The position numbers and the translations under genes are program-made. Below the pieces are notes generated by a model that saw only the letters and a list, made by a program, of their open reading frames with translations, was not told the origin of the DNA and did not search any database. Of a stretch of 64,000 nucleotides of DNA, positions 35,501 through 46,170 are shown piece after piece (positions within the stretch are counted from its first letter, which is position 1; each line of letters starts with the position of its first letter). This DNA is from Strigamia acuminata (Eukaryota > Arthropoda > Chilopoda > Geophilomorpha > Linotaeniidae): assembly GCA_949358305.1 (NCBI GenBank), contig OX442315.1, forward strand, positions 17,076,427-17,140,426, written 5' to 3'.

Positions 35501-38500
35501 TTTGGCTCGTTTGTTTTATTATTTTTGCGTCGCCATTGTGTGAGTCCAAGGTGCATAAAAATTTCTTTTCTTTCATTCAACCGACGAATTGTGGTTGTGT
35601 AAAAGCTAAATTATGTTTTGGGAAGTGAATGCTTCACCTGAAAGTGTTTATGATACGTGAAAGTCCGATCCGTTGATCTAACTTTCGAGGCGGCCATTTT
35701 GAATTTGGTTGTAAAAACCAAAACCCAGCATAAACCGATACATAAACCACTCCAATCGTGGTTTGGTTTTTGCGGTTATTGGTGATGGCTTTTGGCTGTT
35801 TTTGATGTCCATTCCGCTTTTAGAAATGGTAAAAACTGTAAAAACCAAAATTTTGAACGCGCCTACTGAATTCCTAAATTAGGCCCGCTTTGTGGATCGC
35901 ACTAGCCTTTACTACATTTTGGCAGATTTGACTGCATTATTTACCCTCCCTAGTAAAAATATCATTACTTTCTACTAAACATTCCCACTGGTGTGAACAC
36001 CTACTTTTTAACTAACTGGTACTCTACAAATTCGTAATTGAAAAATTTGCTGCATCTTTAACAGTGCAAAAGTTGCCTGACGAATGACCATAAAGGTTAC
36101 CCTGAAGGTCAAATTTGAGGTCGGCATTGGGTTACCCGCACACAACTTACTATTTATTCCCACTGGGAAATTTGTGATATACTCCAAACCAATACAACGT
36201 TGACCAAACTCCTATTGGTTGAGTCGGATTATGCCTATAACTGTAGACTGTGCTCTACTATGCGGAAAAGTAATTGTTTATTTTCAATGAATTTCAGTGT
36301 AAAAAGTAATAAGAATGATGGATTTTATGTAATTGGTAATAAAATGGTTATTTAATTTGCTAAATCTGCTTTGTTAGCATAGTTTGTTGGTTTCTTTTGG
36401 CAGGTAAACAAAGGTTTAGTTTTTTATTGGTTGTTTTGCCTAGTTAGATGACAATTCTGGTGTTATGAGCTACTTTTTGTACCAATACACCGGTGAGACG
36501 GCTCAACCAATAGGAGTTTGGACAACGTTGTATCGGTTTGGAGTATAGCTCTATTCATTTACTTTATATTAGCTTGGAAAAGGACATTTTACTCACACTG
36601 TATATGCACTTGTTTGTAATACCAATGTATAATCCTGGTCACATAAAATATTCATGCTACATTTGGTTGGATATGACTTAGTATGAACATTTTATTTGAC
36701 TAGGATTGTATAAGGATGGATAGTGTTGGATTCACTGAGAAAATTTTGCTGTAGCTAAGGTTATTTCAAAGAGATTAGAGAAATTTTTCATTTCTCTTCT
36801 TTTGACCTTAAAGAAAGCTAAAACAAATTTAATATTAATGAATTAGCGATTTGACTTAGCTTAGCTAACAAAATTAATGTGTAATCAGGGATTCTCTCGC
36901 TAACAGTGTAAACAAAACGTTTTCACAATGTCACTAAACATTTTGAAAACAACATTTTTAATGCAAGAAACATTTTTTTTTAAATTAATTTTTGTAAAAT
37001 TTGTTTTTAAATTGTTTGTTTTTGTTTTTGTTCTTTTCATGAAATACATCAAACAAATTCATGCAATACTTTTTTGAAAAAAAATTTCAAAAACGTAAAT
37101 AAAATAATTTGTTTATTTTTTTTAATAAAGTTAGCAAATTACTATGGAAACTAGCAAAAAATTAGTGAAAAATAAGCAAAACAAAAGTGATTTTATAACT
37201 AATTTGATACTAGTTAGCAATAATTAGCTAAATGCATAAAAATTACCAACTACAGAGTATAAAAATCAAAATTTTTTCAAAGCTAATTTTGTTTGTTAGC
37301 GTTTCCGAACACTGAGAATGGGGTACACAGCACATTTCCATCCAATTTATCATATTTTTTTTTTTCCATCCATGATTTGGATGTCCTTCAAAATGGTTAG
37401 GTCTCTTCTCTTCTCTCAAGATGCACGTAAACAAATCAGGGGTTCATTGAATGATGCACGTGGGACTGAATGCAAGCCAAGAATCTAGTCCTTTATTGTC
37501 GCCGACAATGAACAGTAATGGCATGCAATTGCTCTTGCTGAATATACAGTAGGCAACAAATAAACAAAAAGAGTGGGGAAAAAATTGTACAATGTGGAAT
37601 AATTCAGCACACTTGGAGCGCGTTTAGAGTCGCATAAAATGAGTGCAGGCCTGCTTAGCATACCGGAAAAGAAAAATAGCCTAGTTTAATGTCAATAAAA
37701 TTCTTTCCCCTTTCATAATTAGTTCTAACAAAGGTAAATAAAGCAGAAAACGGTACTTACAGGCATAAGTACACCAGTGTTCGTCAACGGCGCCTGTCTG
37801 GGTCATGCTGGTCGTAAACACAAACTGCAGTACGTGTGTATGTATAAACATATTTAGACAATGTCTTAGCGTTGTGATGGCACCCACGTACTTCTTTACT
37901 TCCAACGACGAAATGTGGCAAAAAGTCTGCCGTTCGAATGTTCGGATTATAAGTTTAAAGTCCGCCATTTTGTTAAGCTTGAACAAGCCGGAACTTGTTC
38001 CAACGATCCAGATTAATTACGAGTGACTACTCAAAGCGTGCAGTTGCTCGAAGTTTGTTGGTACTTGCTATACGTTCAAAGCTGATTACGTTAATTAATG
38101 ACTATCAAACAAATCGGCTGATTTGTACCAGTAATCAGTTTAATATATAAAGCTCACCTTGTGGCGACTTTACATGAGTGCTAAAATTACAATATATTAG
38201 CGGTGACTGGTGAGCCCTACAAATGCGGGCCTTTATCGATCAGTAGTCTATGCGGCGAGCCATACCTATAAACCGCGCAGAAATGATGTATGACGCAAGA
38301 ATGGCATCCTGATTAAAATTATTTCGAAATTCGAATAAAATTGTAATAAACAATTTAAATATATATATATTTCTTTGTTAATTTAATCTTAATTTAATTT
38401 ACTATTACAGGTATGTATTACGGAGTGACCATCTGCATCGTTTCGTTCGCCACGGGTCTCTCCGTCATCACACTAAATGTACATCATAGAGGCGTAAGGG

Positions 38501-39139
38501 ACACCGAAGTCCCTGCACTTCTACGCAAACTCGTTCTTGGCGTCCTGGCCAAGATTCTTTTCCTCAAATTTGAGGCGCCATCGGGTGATCGCCTTTCTAA
38601 GGTAAACCAACCCATAAACCAGGGATGGATTTGAAACTAACGAAGCTTGAGCTTGAGCCCCCACAAGCGACGTGAGTTCACATTGCTTAAAATTAAAATT
38701 AAATTCACTGATTTTTTAAAAAGTCGCTATAACAGTTCAAGCTTCAGGGTCCCTAAAATGTAGATCGCTTGAGTATACTGATGAATAAACGTGACTAATC
38801 GTTAATTTGCAGGATCAATTTCAGGACAAATCTCATTCGTCCGACATGGACCACATTGAACAGTACAATTTCTCGCCGCGATTTCCGCACCGGAAACCGG
38901 CTAACCCGGAGTCGAGTGCGGACCATTTTGAGCGGCAATTTCTGCGTGTCCTTAACAAAATTTATCAGACGATTGAACGCAACGAAGTACGTCAGGCGGG
39001 ACAAGACAGACGGGACCACGTTCGCATCGAGTGGCAGCAGGTGTCGCTCGTGTGCGACAGATTTCTTTTGGCCACTTTCGTCGTGATAACTGCCGTGGCA
39101 ACTTTCGCCATTCTATTTTCATCGCCGCACGGCCCTTGA
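20542..39139 (+). CDS. Nicotinic acetylcholine receptor alpha subunit, alpha-10-like (first exon not found)
   Basis: Ligand-gated cation channel subunit of the cys-loop family. Exons: 20542-20678, 29172-29216, 30376-30485, 30540-30723, 34720-34936, 35023-35157, 38411-38601, 38813-39139; all joins are GT-AG and keep frame (447 residues plus stop). The mature N-terminus starts near ADEHEYRLTRYLM. Visible are loop A VWKPDIILYNNAD, loop B TWLSHGIFKSSC, a cys-loop with 13 residues between cysteines (CSINVEYFPFDVQVC), loop C YYSCCSEPYPD with the vicinal cysteine pair that defines alpha subunits, M1 from about FYVFNLILPC, M2 after GEK with the usual leucines, M3, a cytoplasmic loop of about 100 residues, and M4 near the C-terminus. 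The 45-bp exon is typical of this family. The signal-peptide exon must lie upstream of 20541 and end with one base of a split codon; I found no convincing candidate. The alpha-10-like assignment rests on M2-M3 (LIRENLPPTEKTPLIG, NVHHRG) from memory. Confidence 0.93.
21725..22040. repeat. Degenerate transposon-like repeat with CCATAAGACGCACTT
   Basis: CCGACCATAAGACGCACTT at the left is followed by its inverse (AAGTGCGTCTTATAATCC) about 60 bp on, and by further copies of GCGTCTTATCGTCC. This pattern is common in old DNA transposons; exact ends cannot be set. Confidence 0.45.
23100..23597. repeat. Tandem array, 20-bp unit (GTGATTTCCACTGATTTCTA)
   Basis: About 25 copies. The central part (about 23280-23430) is most uniform; both flanks are diverged, with ATTTTCACTGATTTTTAG variants at the left. 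This suggests growth from the middle. Confidence 0.92.
25027..25040. promoter_or_regulatory. Perfect X-box palindrome (RFX-type site)
   Basis: GTTGCCATGGCAAC is an exact match to the symmetrical RFX X-box. It lies in the large receptor intron. Function is inferred from the motif. Confidence 0.55.
26053..26072. promoter_or_regulatory. 20-bp perfect palindrome containing an X-box
   Basis: CCCGTTGCCATGGCAACGGG is a perfect palindrome around the RFX X-box, 1.0 kb downstream of the first one and in a block of higher GC (about 25.6-26.3 kb). Confidence 0.58.
27609..28218. repeat. Tandem array, 31-bp unit
   Basis: About 20 copies of a 31-bp unit containing ATTCAATCCAAATATATTGA and ATTTGCATA. Copies differ by single bases. 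The tail to about 28400 decays into CATAATTC/AAAATTGAAAAT pieces. It lies in the 8.5-kb receptor intron. Confidence 0.95.
29428..29457. repeat. Short perfect hairpin
   Basis: GAGGTTCCTAGG and its exact inverse flank a 6-base loop. It sits about 210 bp after the 45-bp receptor exon, inside the following intron. No role is known to me. Confidence 0.7.
30486..30539 (+). other. 54-bp in-frame intron in the receptor gene
   Basis: The sequence begins GTACGT and ends TTACAG. It has no stop codon in the receptor frame and its length is a multiple of three, so an unspliced message stays open and gains 18 residues, including two adjacent cysteines. Removing it restores the family motif LYNNAD right after the WKPD of loop A, which is the main evidence that it is an intron. 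Confidence 0.85.
30794..32002. mobile_element. 1.2-kb TA-flanked inverted-repeat element
   Basis: The ends CAGTAAACTCCCTCTAGAC and, inverted, CAGTAAACTCCCTCTAAAC are flanked by TA on both sides. There is no transposase frame. Inside, about 31010-31460 is a region of repeated ATCTCGGTCTCGG words, followed by a single TATACTC arm at 31465. Confidence 0.8.
31465..31530. mobile_element. Solo arm of the TATACTC foldback family
   Basis: TATACTC followed after about 40 bp by CTCCCATTGGCCGAGCC matches the anchors of the full elements, but I find no inverse arm nearby. Confidence 0.5.
33540..33980. mobile_element. Foldback MITE, TATACTC family, copy 2
   Basis: The left arm TATACTCTTTCCACACT...GGCTCCCATTGGCCAAGCC is inverted at the right, ending GAGTATA at 33980. 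Arm length is about 60 bp with few mismatches. The centre has a TTA microsatellite. Confidence 0.87.
35442..35865. mobile_element. MITE with TGCGTTCAAAATTTTGGTTT ends
   Basis: The left and inverted right ends share GCGTTCAAAATTTTGGTTT; the right end reads CAGTAGGCGCGTTC outward, the same outer word as the 8653-9390 element. It is 424 bp and non-coding. Confidence 0.75.
36178..36547. mobile_element. Foldback MITE, TATACTC family, copy 3
   Basis: The left arm TATACTCCAAACCAATACAA...CTCCTATTGGTTGAGTC is inverted at the right, ending GAGTATA at 36547. Arms are about 55 bp. Confidence 0.87.
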
Positions 39140-40004
39140 CCTTTAGGTTGTTTACAGTTGAAGCTCAATTCGTGGCGTAAACGCCTGCGCGCGCCTGTTT
39201 ACCTATGCAAATCTGTTAAGTATAAGGCGCACGCGCAGCTCAACACCTTTATTTGAGCGAGGGCTCGAAGGAATCTGTTTTTACGGTCATCCCCTTTGTG
39301 CCCATCAGTGTCTCACAAACAGTGATTGTCTATGTGGTTTGTGCAACAACCGTTAATGAGCTCAAATTTTTAATCAAGAGTTTTGATTCAAATGTGATGA
39401 ATCACGGGAGAACAAGAGGAATTATTTCACGGTCGGGTTCACATATGAATCTATTAATTATTTCAACGTCTGTTCAACAGATGTGTGTTTTCCAAATACA
39501 ATTTCGAGGCTTTCCGCCGTTATATACCTGTAGATTTGAGTTTTTGTATACAATTAGAAATAAAACTCGGATTTTTTTTGTATATATATACGTATATTTA
39601 CATATACTGGCGTATAAAATGGAATTATGCTTTAATTTAATGTGAAGTTTGCAGCTGAACTAAGTGGCGCCACTTTAAACAACAGAATAAGGTTCATTTT
39701 TTATTAAAGTCGAGCGTAAACTCTAAAATGTTGGTGTTAAATTATCACGATTTATTGGTTTACAAATTTAATTATTTCCTCAAAAGTATACATAATAAAA
39801 ATGACTATTTTATCCTTGATTATTAAAGATTTATTTACTAATAACAAAAATTATATTTCTAAATTAATTTTTATTTTTTTGTTGGAATGATTGAATTAAC
39901 GGTGAAGAGCAGGAAAGCATCGGGGGCAGCTATGTGTACACAACAAAAAAAGAAAAAATTAAAAAAAAACACAAAACAACATCCGAGTGACTTGTGGGAT
40001 TGTT
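39140..40004. other. 3' region of the receptor gene and convergent intergenic DNA
   Basis: It holds the receptor 3' untranslated region (AATAAA near 39560). A minus-strand frame of the unassigned gene begins at 40005. No other gene is seen. Confidence 0.5.
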
Positions 40005-40123
40005 TCATCCACGCCCATTGACGAGATTATTGAGAAAGTCGAGTTTGTCTCGTCTTAGATTAAATTTAGAAAACTGCTCGTGCACTTCGAGCAATTTAGG
40101 AGTTATTTTCCTTACAACTTGCA

Positions 40124-41606
40124 TCAGTTGCGGTGTTTTCTTGACAAGCAGAGGAAAACGAACGGGGTCACCTGAAGAGATGGCGCGTTTATCGGTATAA
40201 AAGTCGATATTGGGTTTTGTAACGACGTGTACCGAACATATCTTGCACCGCACTCACTGTCGACGGTTTTGGCAGCGAAGGAAAAAAGGATTCTACAGAC
40301 ACAGGTTCGCAGCCATTTGTGCCGCTGCAAGGGAAAAAAAAACTAGCTCAGTTTGCTGTCTCCGGGGAGTAATACAAGTGCGACCAAACCTTGCGTTTAC
40401 TTGTCGGGATAGAGGGGGGTTGAAACGAGGGAACAGACTCGACTCGATGGCATTCATCTCCTCTGGATCCAACTCGAGCTGCGAAAATAAAAGGCAGGGG
40501 CGAAGTGGCGGATTACGAGGCTTAATCTCAACCAAAATATATCGGTGCGCTTTATTGCCTGATTGGAGTAGCCGTAGCCAAACACGCCGTATTTAAAACA
40601 CATTTCTAACTCCACTAAAGCCATAGTGTCCTCCAGAGAGTTAATAATGGGATAAAATTCTTTCATTGGTTGTGCCTGCAAAAAATAAATAAATAAATGA
40701 AATGAAATGGCTTTCAACTCTCGGGGGGTTTGGTCGGGTTCAAAGGAATTCTGAGAGTCTGACCTATGGCATTTGTAAATGGTAGAACTAAGAACAAAGT
40801 CTGTGTGTGGTTTGCTTTTGATTTCCTTTACATGGTAATGAGGATTTTCCTTTTTATTTTACATAGTTTGGACTTAAAAGCCTCTAGTGCTGTGCTTTGG
40901 TGCACTAAAACACGAAAATGATGTTATTTTTGTGACAAAATAAATAAATAAGGACACAAACATGTTTTTTTAAACGAAATGAGGTTTGATTGCTTTTTTC
41001 GTACACAATTAATAAAATAAATTTTTTTGATCAAAAAAATTTATTTTATTAATTTTTGTAATTAATATTGATTTAATTGGTGTCAAAACAAGAGGCGTGT
41101 AATTTGAATTGTAGAGGAATACACGTCGTGTAGTAAGGGGAAGCTCTCAAGTAGTTTTTAGGTTACCGCTTACATTTTATTCAGTATTGCCACGTGTTCC
41201 ACGTGTTATGAGCCATAACTTAAAGCACACGCATCCATAAAGCAGACATTTCTTATTCTTACCACCGCCATGACGTCGTAAAGGTGCAAATACAGAGTTG
41301 CAATAGTCCACGCCCCAAGGCTGTCGACCATCTCCATCATTTCAATAATAATCTTGTTGTTTGCTTCATTCGCAAAACAACTCGGCTGAAAGAAATCAAT
41401 TTTACTTTGAATCCATCTACACGTTTCTCGTTTTAAATCGGTATACGGTGTATATATATATATATATATATATACCTGAACGTGGAAGTGCAACAGAACA
41501 TCAATCTCAAGAAACTGATCTTTCCCGGCATTCAGTAGCCCCGTTTCCTTGGAAACATCATTTACTGTCACTTTTATTTTGATCAACTCTTTTCTTGCAG
41601 GCAAAT
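40124..41606 (-). CDS. Spliced gene of unknown family, partial
   Basis: I do not recognise this protein. Five minus-strand exons join in frame: 41476-41606, 41263-41385, 40586-40675, 40401-40478 and 40172-40324. The last may read through to a stop at 40124, or splice a 32-bp intron into 40005-40139, which ends at a stop at 40005. Pieces include LPARKELIKIKVTVNDVSK, FLEIDVLLHFHVQ, SLGAWTIATLYLHLYDVMAV, MKEFYPIINSLEDTMALVEL and LELDPEEMNAIESSLFP. It looks mainly helical and soluble, with no signal peptide or clear membrane segment. The start exon lies above 41606 and was not found. The donor of the first listed exon runs directly into a TA microsatellite. Its 3' end converges with the receptor gene. 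Exon boundaries in the last third are uncertain. Confidence 0.55.
41007..41054. repeat. 48-bp perfect palindrome
   Basis: The left half AATTAATAAAATAAATTTTT plus TTGA is followed by its exact inverse, centred on GATC. It lies in an intron of the unassigned minus-strand gene, between its exons at 41263 and 40675. Confidence 0.9.
41451..41474. repeat. TA microsatellite at a splice donor
   Basis: Twelve TA units directly follow the GT donor of the unassigned gene's first listed exon (minus strand). Confidence 0.9.
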
Positions 41607-42563
41607 CTGCAATAGAATTGCATTAAATTTGCATGGACCTGCGCATCAATTCGATTCCAGCAATTCTCTCGGTTTGCCCCGATGAAAGCGGTGGAAAGAA
41701 AATGAAATGAATGAATAAAGAGAAGTGAAATTAAATAAAAATTAAAAATTGAACAAGTGTAAACTTTCAGCAAGTCGAGTGCGCAAGAGAGCCGAATTTA
41801 CCCGGGAATTCTATTCTTCGAATATGGATGGCAAAAACTCCAATCTGTTACGAGAATATGAATGTAAAGTGCTTATGAAATATGCAAAACATTTCTGAAT
41901 TAGTTTACTGGAGGCGCGATGCTTCCCATCTCAGCCACAGAGCCATCAGCGCGAAGTTGGAATACTTTGAAGTCGGGTTGTTGAACATGCTTCAAATAAG
42001 TTGGAATTCTTGGAATGAATTCGTTCATTTCATTAGGCGTTTAATTCCAACCTTCTAATTAACTTCACATAATCAACTCTAGGTGTCAACGCAACATTAT
42101 TTTTATTTTTTATTTTCTCAATTTATTTTTGCGAGTGGAAATAATCAAGCAAACAAAAAAATAAAGCAATAAAACGACTAGAACATTACATTTCTTATCC
42201 ACCGCCATTATTGATTTCGCGCGCCCTTGTAACTGTTTTGAAAAGCTCACGAATTTGTCTCTTCCTTAAAAATGAAAACCAACAAACTTCGGACTGTAAA
42301 TCTCTAGTTAAGAGGCCGTCTAATCCCCACATTAGCTTTTAAATAACCCACGGATCGCTAAGTACCTCCGGTTTGACTAAGTTTTACATTTGTATTAAAT
42401 TATAAAAACTTCGCATTGCCAAAGAACTGCCACCTCTTCTCGCATTTGCATTCAAAGTTACGACGTGTAAACAGTATCAAAAAAAATAAAAACTTCTCAA
42501 CATTTTCTTTTTTGATGACTTTATTTTTCTGTTATTACTACAGTTTTTTTATGATTACGATCC

Positions 42564-44777
42564 TCACATCCGAAATACACCAAAACTGGTCTCTTCAACT
42601 GGTCTGTTTAAACTGGCACTTAAGCACAAAGCCAACACTTTCCTCGTATCAACTGGATCGATAATTCCGTCATCCCATAATCTTGTTTCGAGAGAAAAAG
42701 AGCAAAAAAAAATATAATAATAATAAAAATGCTTTTATCAAAATATAATATCTCCCTAACCTTGCACTGGAAAAATACGGGCTTCCTTCCGCTTCGAACC
42801 TTTTAATGATCGGATCGCGCAATGCTCGTTCCTCCTCATCACTCCACTAAAATTTCATTACATCGTTTAACATTATCTTTCGAGTCATCAATAACCTAAT
42901 TACTCTTATTTAACCTCCTTTCCTTCGCGTTTTTTCTGCTCCCGTGTGATTTGCGCCAGAACATTTGCCGCCTGTTCGCCTCCCATTACCGAAATTCGCG
43001 CATTCGGCCACATGAAAACGAACCTAGGGCTGGAAAAATAAACTTTTTATTATGAAACCTCCTCTTTTTATCGTCACAATCGAGTGAATATTAACTTATA
43101 GGCTCTGCCACACATCCCGTAGTTGCCGGCACCGTACGAACCTCCGACGATAACCGTGAACTTGGGTACGTCGGCACACGCTACTGCGGTAACCATTTTA
43201 GCACCGTGTTTTGCGATGCCACCTGCCTCTGCCTCTCGTCCCACCATAAAACCTATACATGGTAATAATTTATTATCCTTTTTATTCTTTAGCTCGACAA
43301 ATTATTTCATTTCACCCGTAATATTTTGTAGAAATATTAGAGGGATTTTCCTTTTTGCACAAAGTTGGATGAAATGTGCTCCCTAAAAGAAATAAAAAAT
43401 ATTAATTTGATTTAATTTGGTGGTAAACTAATGTTTCGTTCGACCTTTTGAGCAGATTCCGCAAAAAGAACACCGTTGTTGCCGATTATGCCAACAGGAT
43501 AACCGTACAATTGCGCAAATCCTACAGAATAATAATTAAAATGAATAAAAATTAAGTTTCTACATTCATTAAAATTAAAAATCGGACCTGTAACTAAAGT
43601 TTCGCCATACATTTTCTTAAATTCGTTAAATTCACTTCCGTCGACTATTCGAGCAATAATCTCGCGAATATCGTAAGCTTTTTTCAGATTGTCGCCAACA
43701 ATTCCGTAAATTTCTTCTGCGGGGAAAAGAGGCTCCATCGGTTCTTTAATGTCAACCTAAAAAAAATAAAACAAAATTTAAAAATCACTTTAAATTTAAA
43801 TTTATAAATTAAATGTACTGTTGGCATTTTCTTATAGTTTGTATTTTTAATTATTTGTCTCGCAAGGTACAACGCGTGTTGATCATCATGAGCGTAATAA
43901 TCCGTCACACCAGACTTGCTACAAATAAAAATTTAAAATTTAAAAAAATTTAAAAAATCCACAAATATACATCATATCACCTGCAATGTAAATCCGCTCC
44001 ACCCAATTCCTCCGCCGATATTTCTTCACCGGTCGCTGCCTTCACCTAAATCGTGCACATTTTAGTTTCGTATTGCCAATTTTTCAACTTCCAACCCAAA
44101 TTTAAATACTACCAGAGGTGGTCCACCCAAAAAAATCGTTCCTTGCTTCCTAACAATTATACTCTCGTCGGCCATCGCCGGTACGTAAGCTCCTCCTGCG
44201 GTGCAACTGCCTAATACAACCGCAATCTAAACTTTAAAATTCAATTTGAGCGGAAACCCTGACGGGATTGTATTAGCATTCATACTTGAGGAATGCCTAA
44301 AGCAGACATAGTTGCCTGGTTATAGAAAATTCGACCAAAATGCTCCTTATCCGGAAACACTTCCGCTTGACGAGGCAGGTTGGCCCCTCCGGAGTCGACT
44401 GTAAATCAAATTTGTACGCAATAACTCGCTAAGTCGATTATTTGCTGGTAAAACAAAATGCACACCTAAATAAATGCATGGCAGTCGGTTTTCACGTGCA
44501 ATTTCTTGAGCTCGTAAATGTTTTTTTACAGTGACGGGATAGTACGTGCCGCCTTTAACTGTAGCGTCGTTGGCAACGATCATGCATTCCTTTCTGCAAT
44601 ACAGCGCATAAGTAATGATGCGCCAATCGGTCGGATAATGTCAATCTCACTCAAAAACACGACCAATTCCAGTTACGATTCCAGCTGCAGGAATTTCTTC
44701 TTTGCCGTATAATTGTAGCCCTGCTAACTGAGACAATTCCAAGAAAGGCGAGCTACAAATGGAAATTAAATACGCAT

Positions 44778-44816
<39 letters not shown>

Positions 44817-45216
44817 TTACCCCGGATCAAGAAGATTGTTGACTCTATCTCGAACGAGCATTTTGCCTTTGGATACATGTCGCTGAATGGATTTTTGATC
44901 ACCGCCTGAAATAAAATGTAAACAGATTGATTTTCTTGCTTAATAAATGGATAAAATCGCGGATACCTTTGATCGTATTGTTTACATTTTCCTTTAAATT
45001 ATCCACTAGTTTTTTCATACGTTCATGATTGGTCTGAAATAAAAAATATAAAAATTTAAAAAAATATATTTTTTATAAATCGGCATTTATACTCAAACTG
45101 ACTTTATAATCAAGTGTAGTTTTCTCCGGTTGTGTACCGACTATTTGTGGGCGATCTATATGATATCGACGAATGCACGAAATAGTTCCTCGAAAAAGAA
45201 ATATAAACTTAACCAT
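42564..45216 (-). CDS. MCCC2: Methylcrotonoyl-CoA carboxylase beta chain, mitochondrial
   Basis: Carboxyltransferase subunit of 3-methylcrotonyl-CoA carboxylase, which carboxylates 3-methylcrotonyl-CoA in leucine breakdown in the mitochondrial matrix. Sixteen exons, 5' to 3': 45103-45216, 44967-45033, 44821-44905, 44651-44752, 44466-44593, 44286-44398, 44113-44226, 43981-44045, 43819-43918, 43588-43756, 43445-43521, 43316-43382, 43096-43252, 42915-43029, 42761-42846, 42564-42681. They sum to 1677 bases (558 residues), close to the usual length of about 560. The N-terminus is hydrophobic and basic ([14 protein letters not shown]), fitting a mitochondrial presequence. Diagnostic stretches include [76 protein letters not shown] and [17 protein letters not shown]. 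The introns are small. Its start faces COX7C across a shared upstream region. Confidence 0.97.
44769..44820. repeat. TTTA microsatellite inside a short MCCC2 intron
   Basis: About twelve TTTA units make up most of the 68-bp intron between MCCC2 exons 3 and 4, and reach the donor of exon 3. Confidence 0.9.
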
Positions 45217-45633
45217 TATAAAAATATTACAAAAATATAGTGACTAAAAAGATGTAGCAGATATAATTCTTGAAATAACGTAATAAATTGAAATAACGAC
45301 AATAAATAGATGGAGAGGGATGTTAATAGATGGAGTGCGCCATTTTAAATTGACGACAGCAGGCAAGAGTACCCGGATTCAGAGTTTGTTCTAGGGAAAG
45401 GATGATACCAATACGGTTATTTTAATCTATACATTTTTATTTTCATTTTAAAATTTATTTAAAATATTAAATTTTGTAAAACATCTTTTGCAAGTAGATT
45501 TTATGCAATTTAAAAATATTTTTATGCCACAATTTTGTGCGTTGCATTTTTAAGCATTGAGTGTTGTTCTTCTGCTAGTTTATATCCGCTCTTCATCGTC
45601 CCTGGTTGTCCTGTTTATTTTCGTGTGCACAAA
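45217..45633. promoter_or_regulatory. Bidirectional promoter region, MCCC2 / COX7C
   Basis: These 417 bp separate the start codons of two genes pointing away from each other, both encoding mitochondrial proteins. I infer that both promoters and 5' leaders lie here. I see no clear TATA box among the many AT runs. Confidence 0.6.
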
Positions 45634-45967
45634 ATGGCAATACTCGGTCGTTTAGCTGCAATTTCTCGCAACTTTTCTTCGTCGGCGATCCGACGTGCCG
45701 GTGGCCACCATGATGAAGCAGGAATACCTGGATCTGTACGTTATGATATTAATTCGCAAAATAAAACACGTATTTTTGCTGAAAATGTGTTTTATTTCGA
45801 ACAATAGGCCTAAATTTTATTAAATCAAATTTATTTCTTTTTAATTTCAGAATATTCCGTTCAGAATCGACAATCGTTATCGACTGACGTTTACGTTCAT
45901 GTGGTTTTTCGGAAGCGGATTTGCAATTCCCTTTTTGTTGTTGAGACATCAGCTCTTGAAGAAATAG
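45634..45967 (+). CDS. COX7C: Cytochrome c oxidase subunit 7C
   Basis: Small nuclear-encoded subunit of respiratory complex IV in the mitochondrial inner membrane. Two exons, 45634-45735 and 45851-45967, give 72 residues; the family is usually 60-75 before cleavage. The N-terminal half is a basic, serine-rich presequence (LGRLAAISRNFSSSAIRR). The second exon holds the conserved NIPFRIDNRYRLT, the membrane helix MWFFGSGFAIPFLLL, and the terminal RHQLLKK found across animals. The ATG at 45634 follows AAA and is the only start that keeps the presequence. GIPG followed by NxPFxIxNRY is what I know from arthropod copies, and this is my main clue to the organism. A poly(A) signal lies near 46000. 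It converges with BLOC1S6. Confidence 0.95.
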
Positions 45968-46170
45968 AGGTTTAAAACGACAGACGAATTTATACGAATA
46001 AATATTTATTTGTATTTTCATTTTAGTTTTCGTTGATTTGGCGAAGTTGAACAGCAATTTAGTATGATCGAAATCTGTAATCTTGTAGATAAAACGCAGA
46101 AAATGTTCAGTTTATAGTAGAAATAAAAATTTATTGTGAATCACAAACAGTTTTTACATAAATTTATTCA

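Larger units (their letters stand above)
35158..38410 (+). other. 3.3-kb receptor intron carrying two MITEs
   Basis: Intron between the M2 and M3 exons, with donor GTATTTGG and acceptor ATTACAG. It contains the elements at 35442-35865 and 36178-36547. The rest is AT-rich with no gene seen. Confidence 0.75.
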
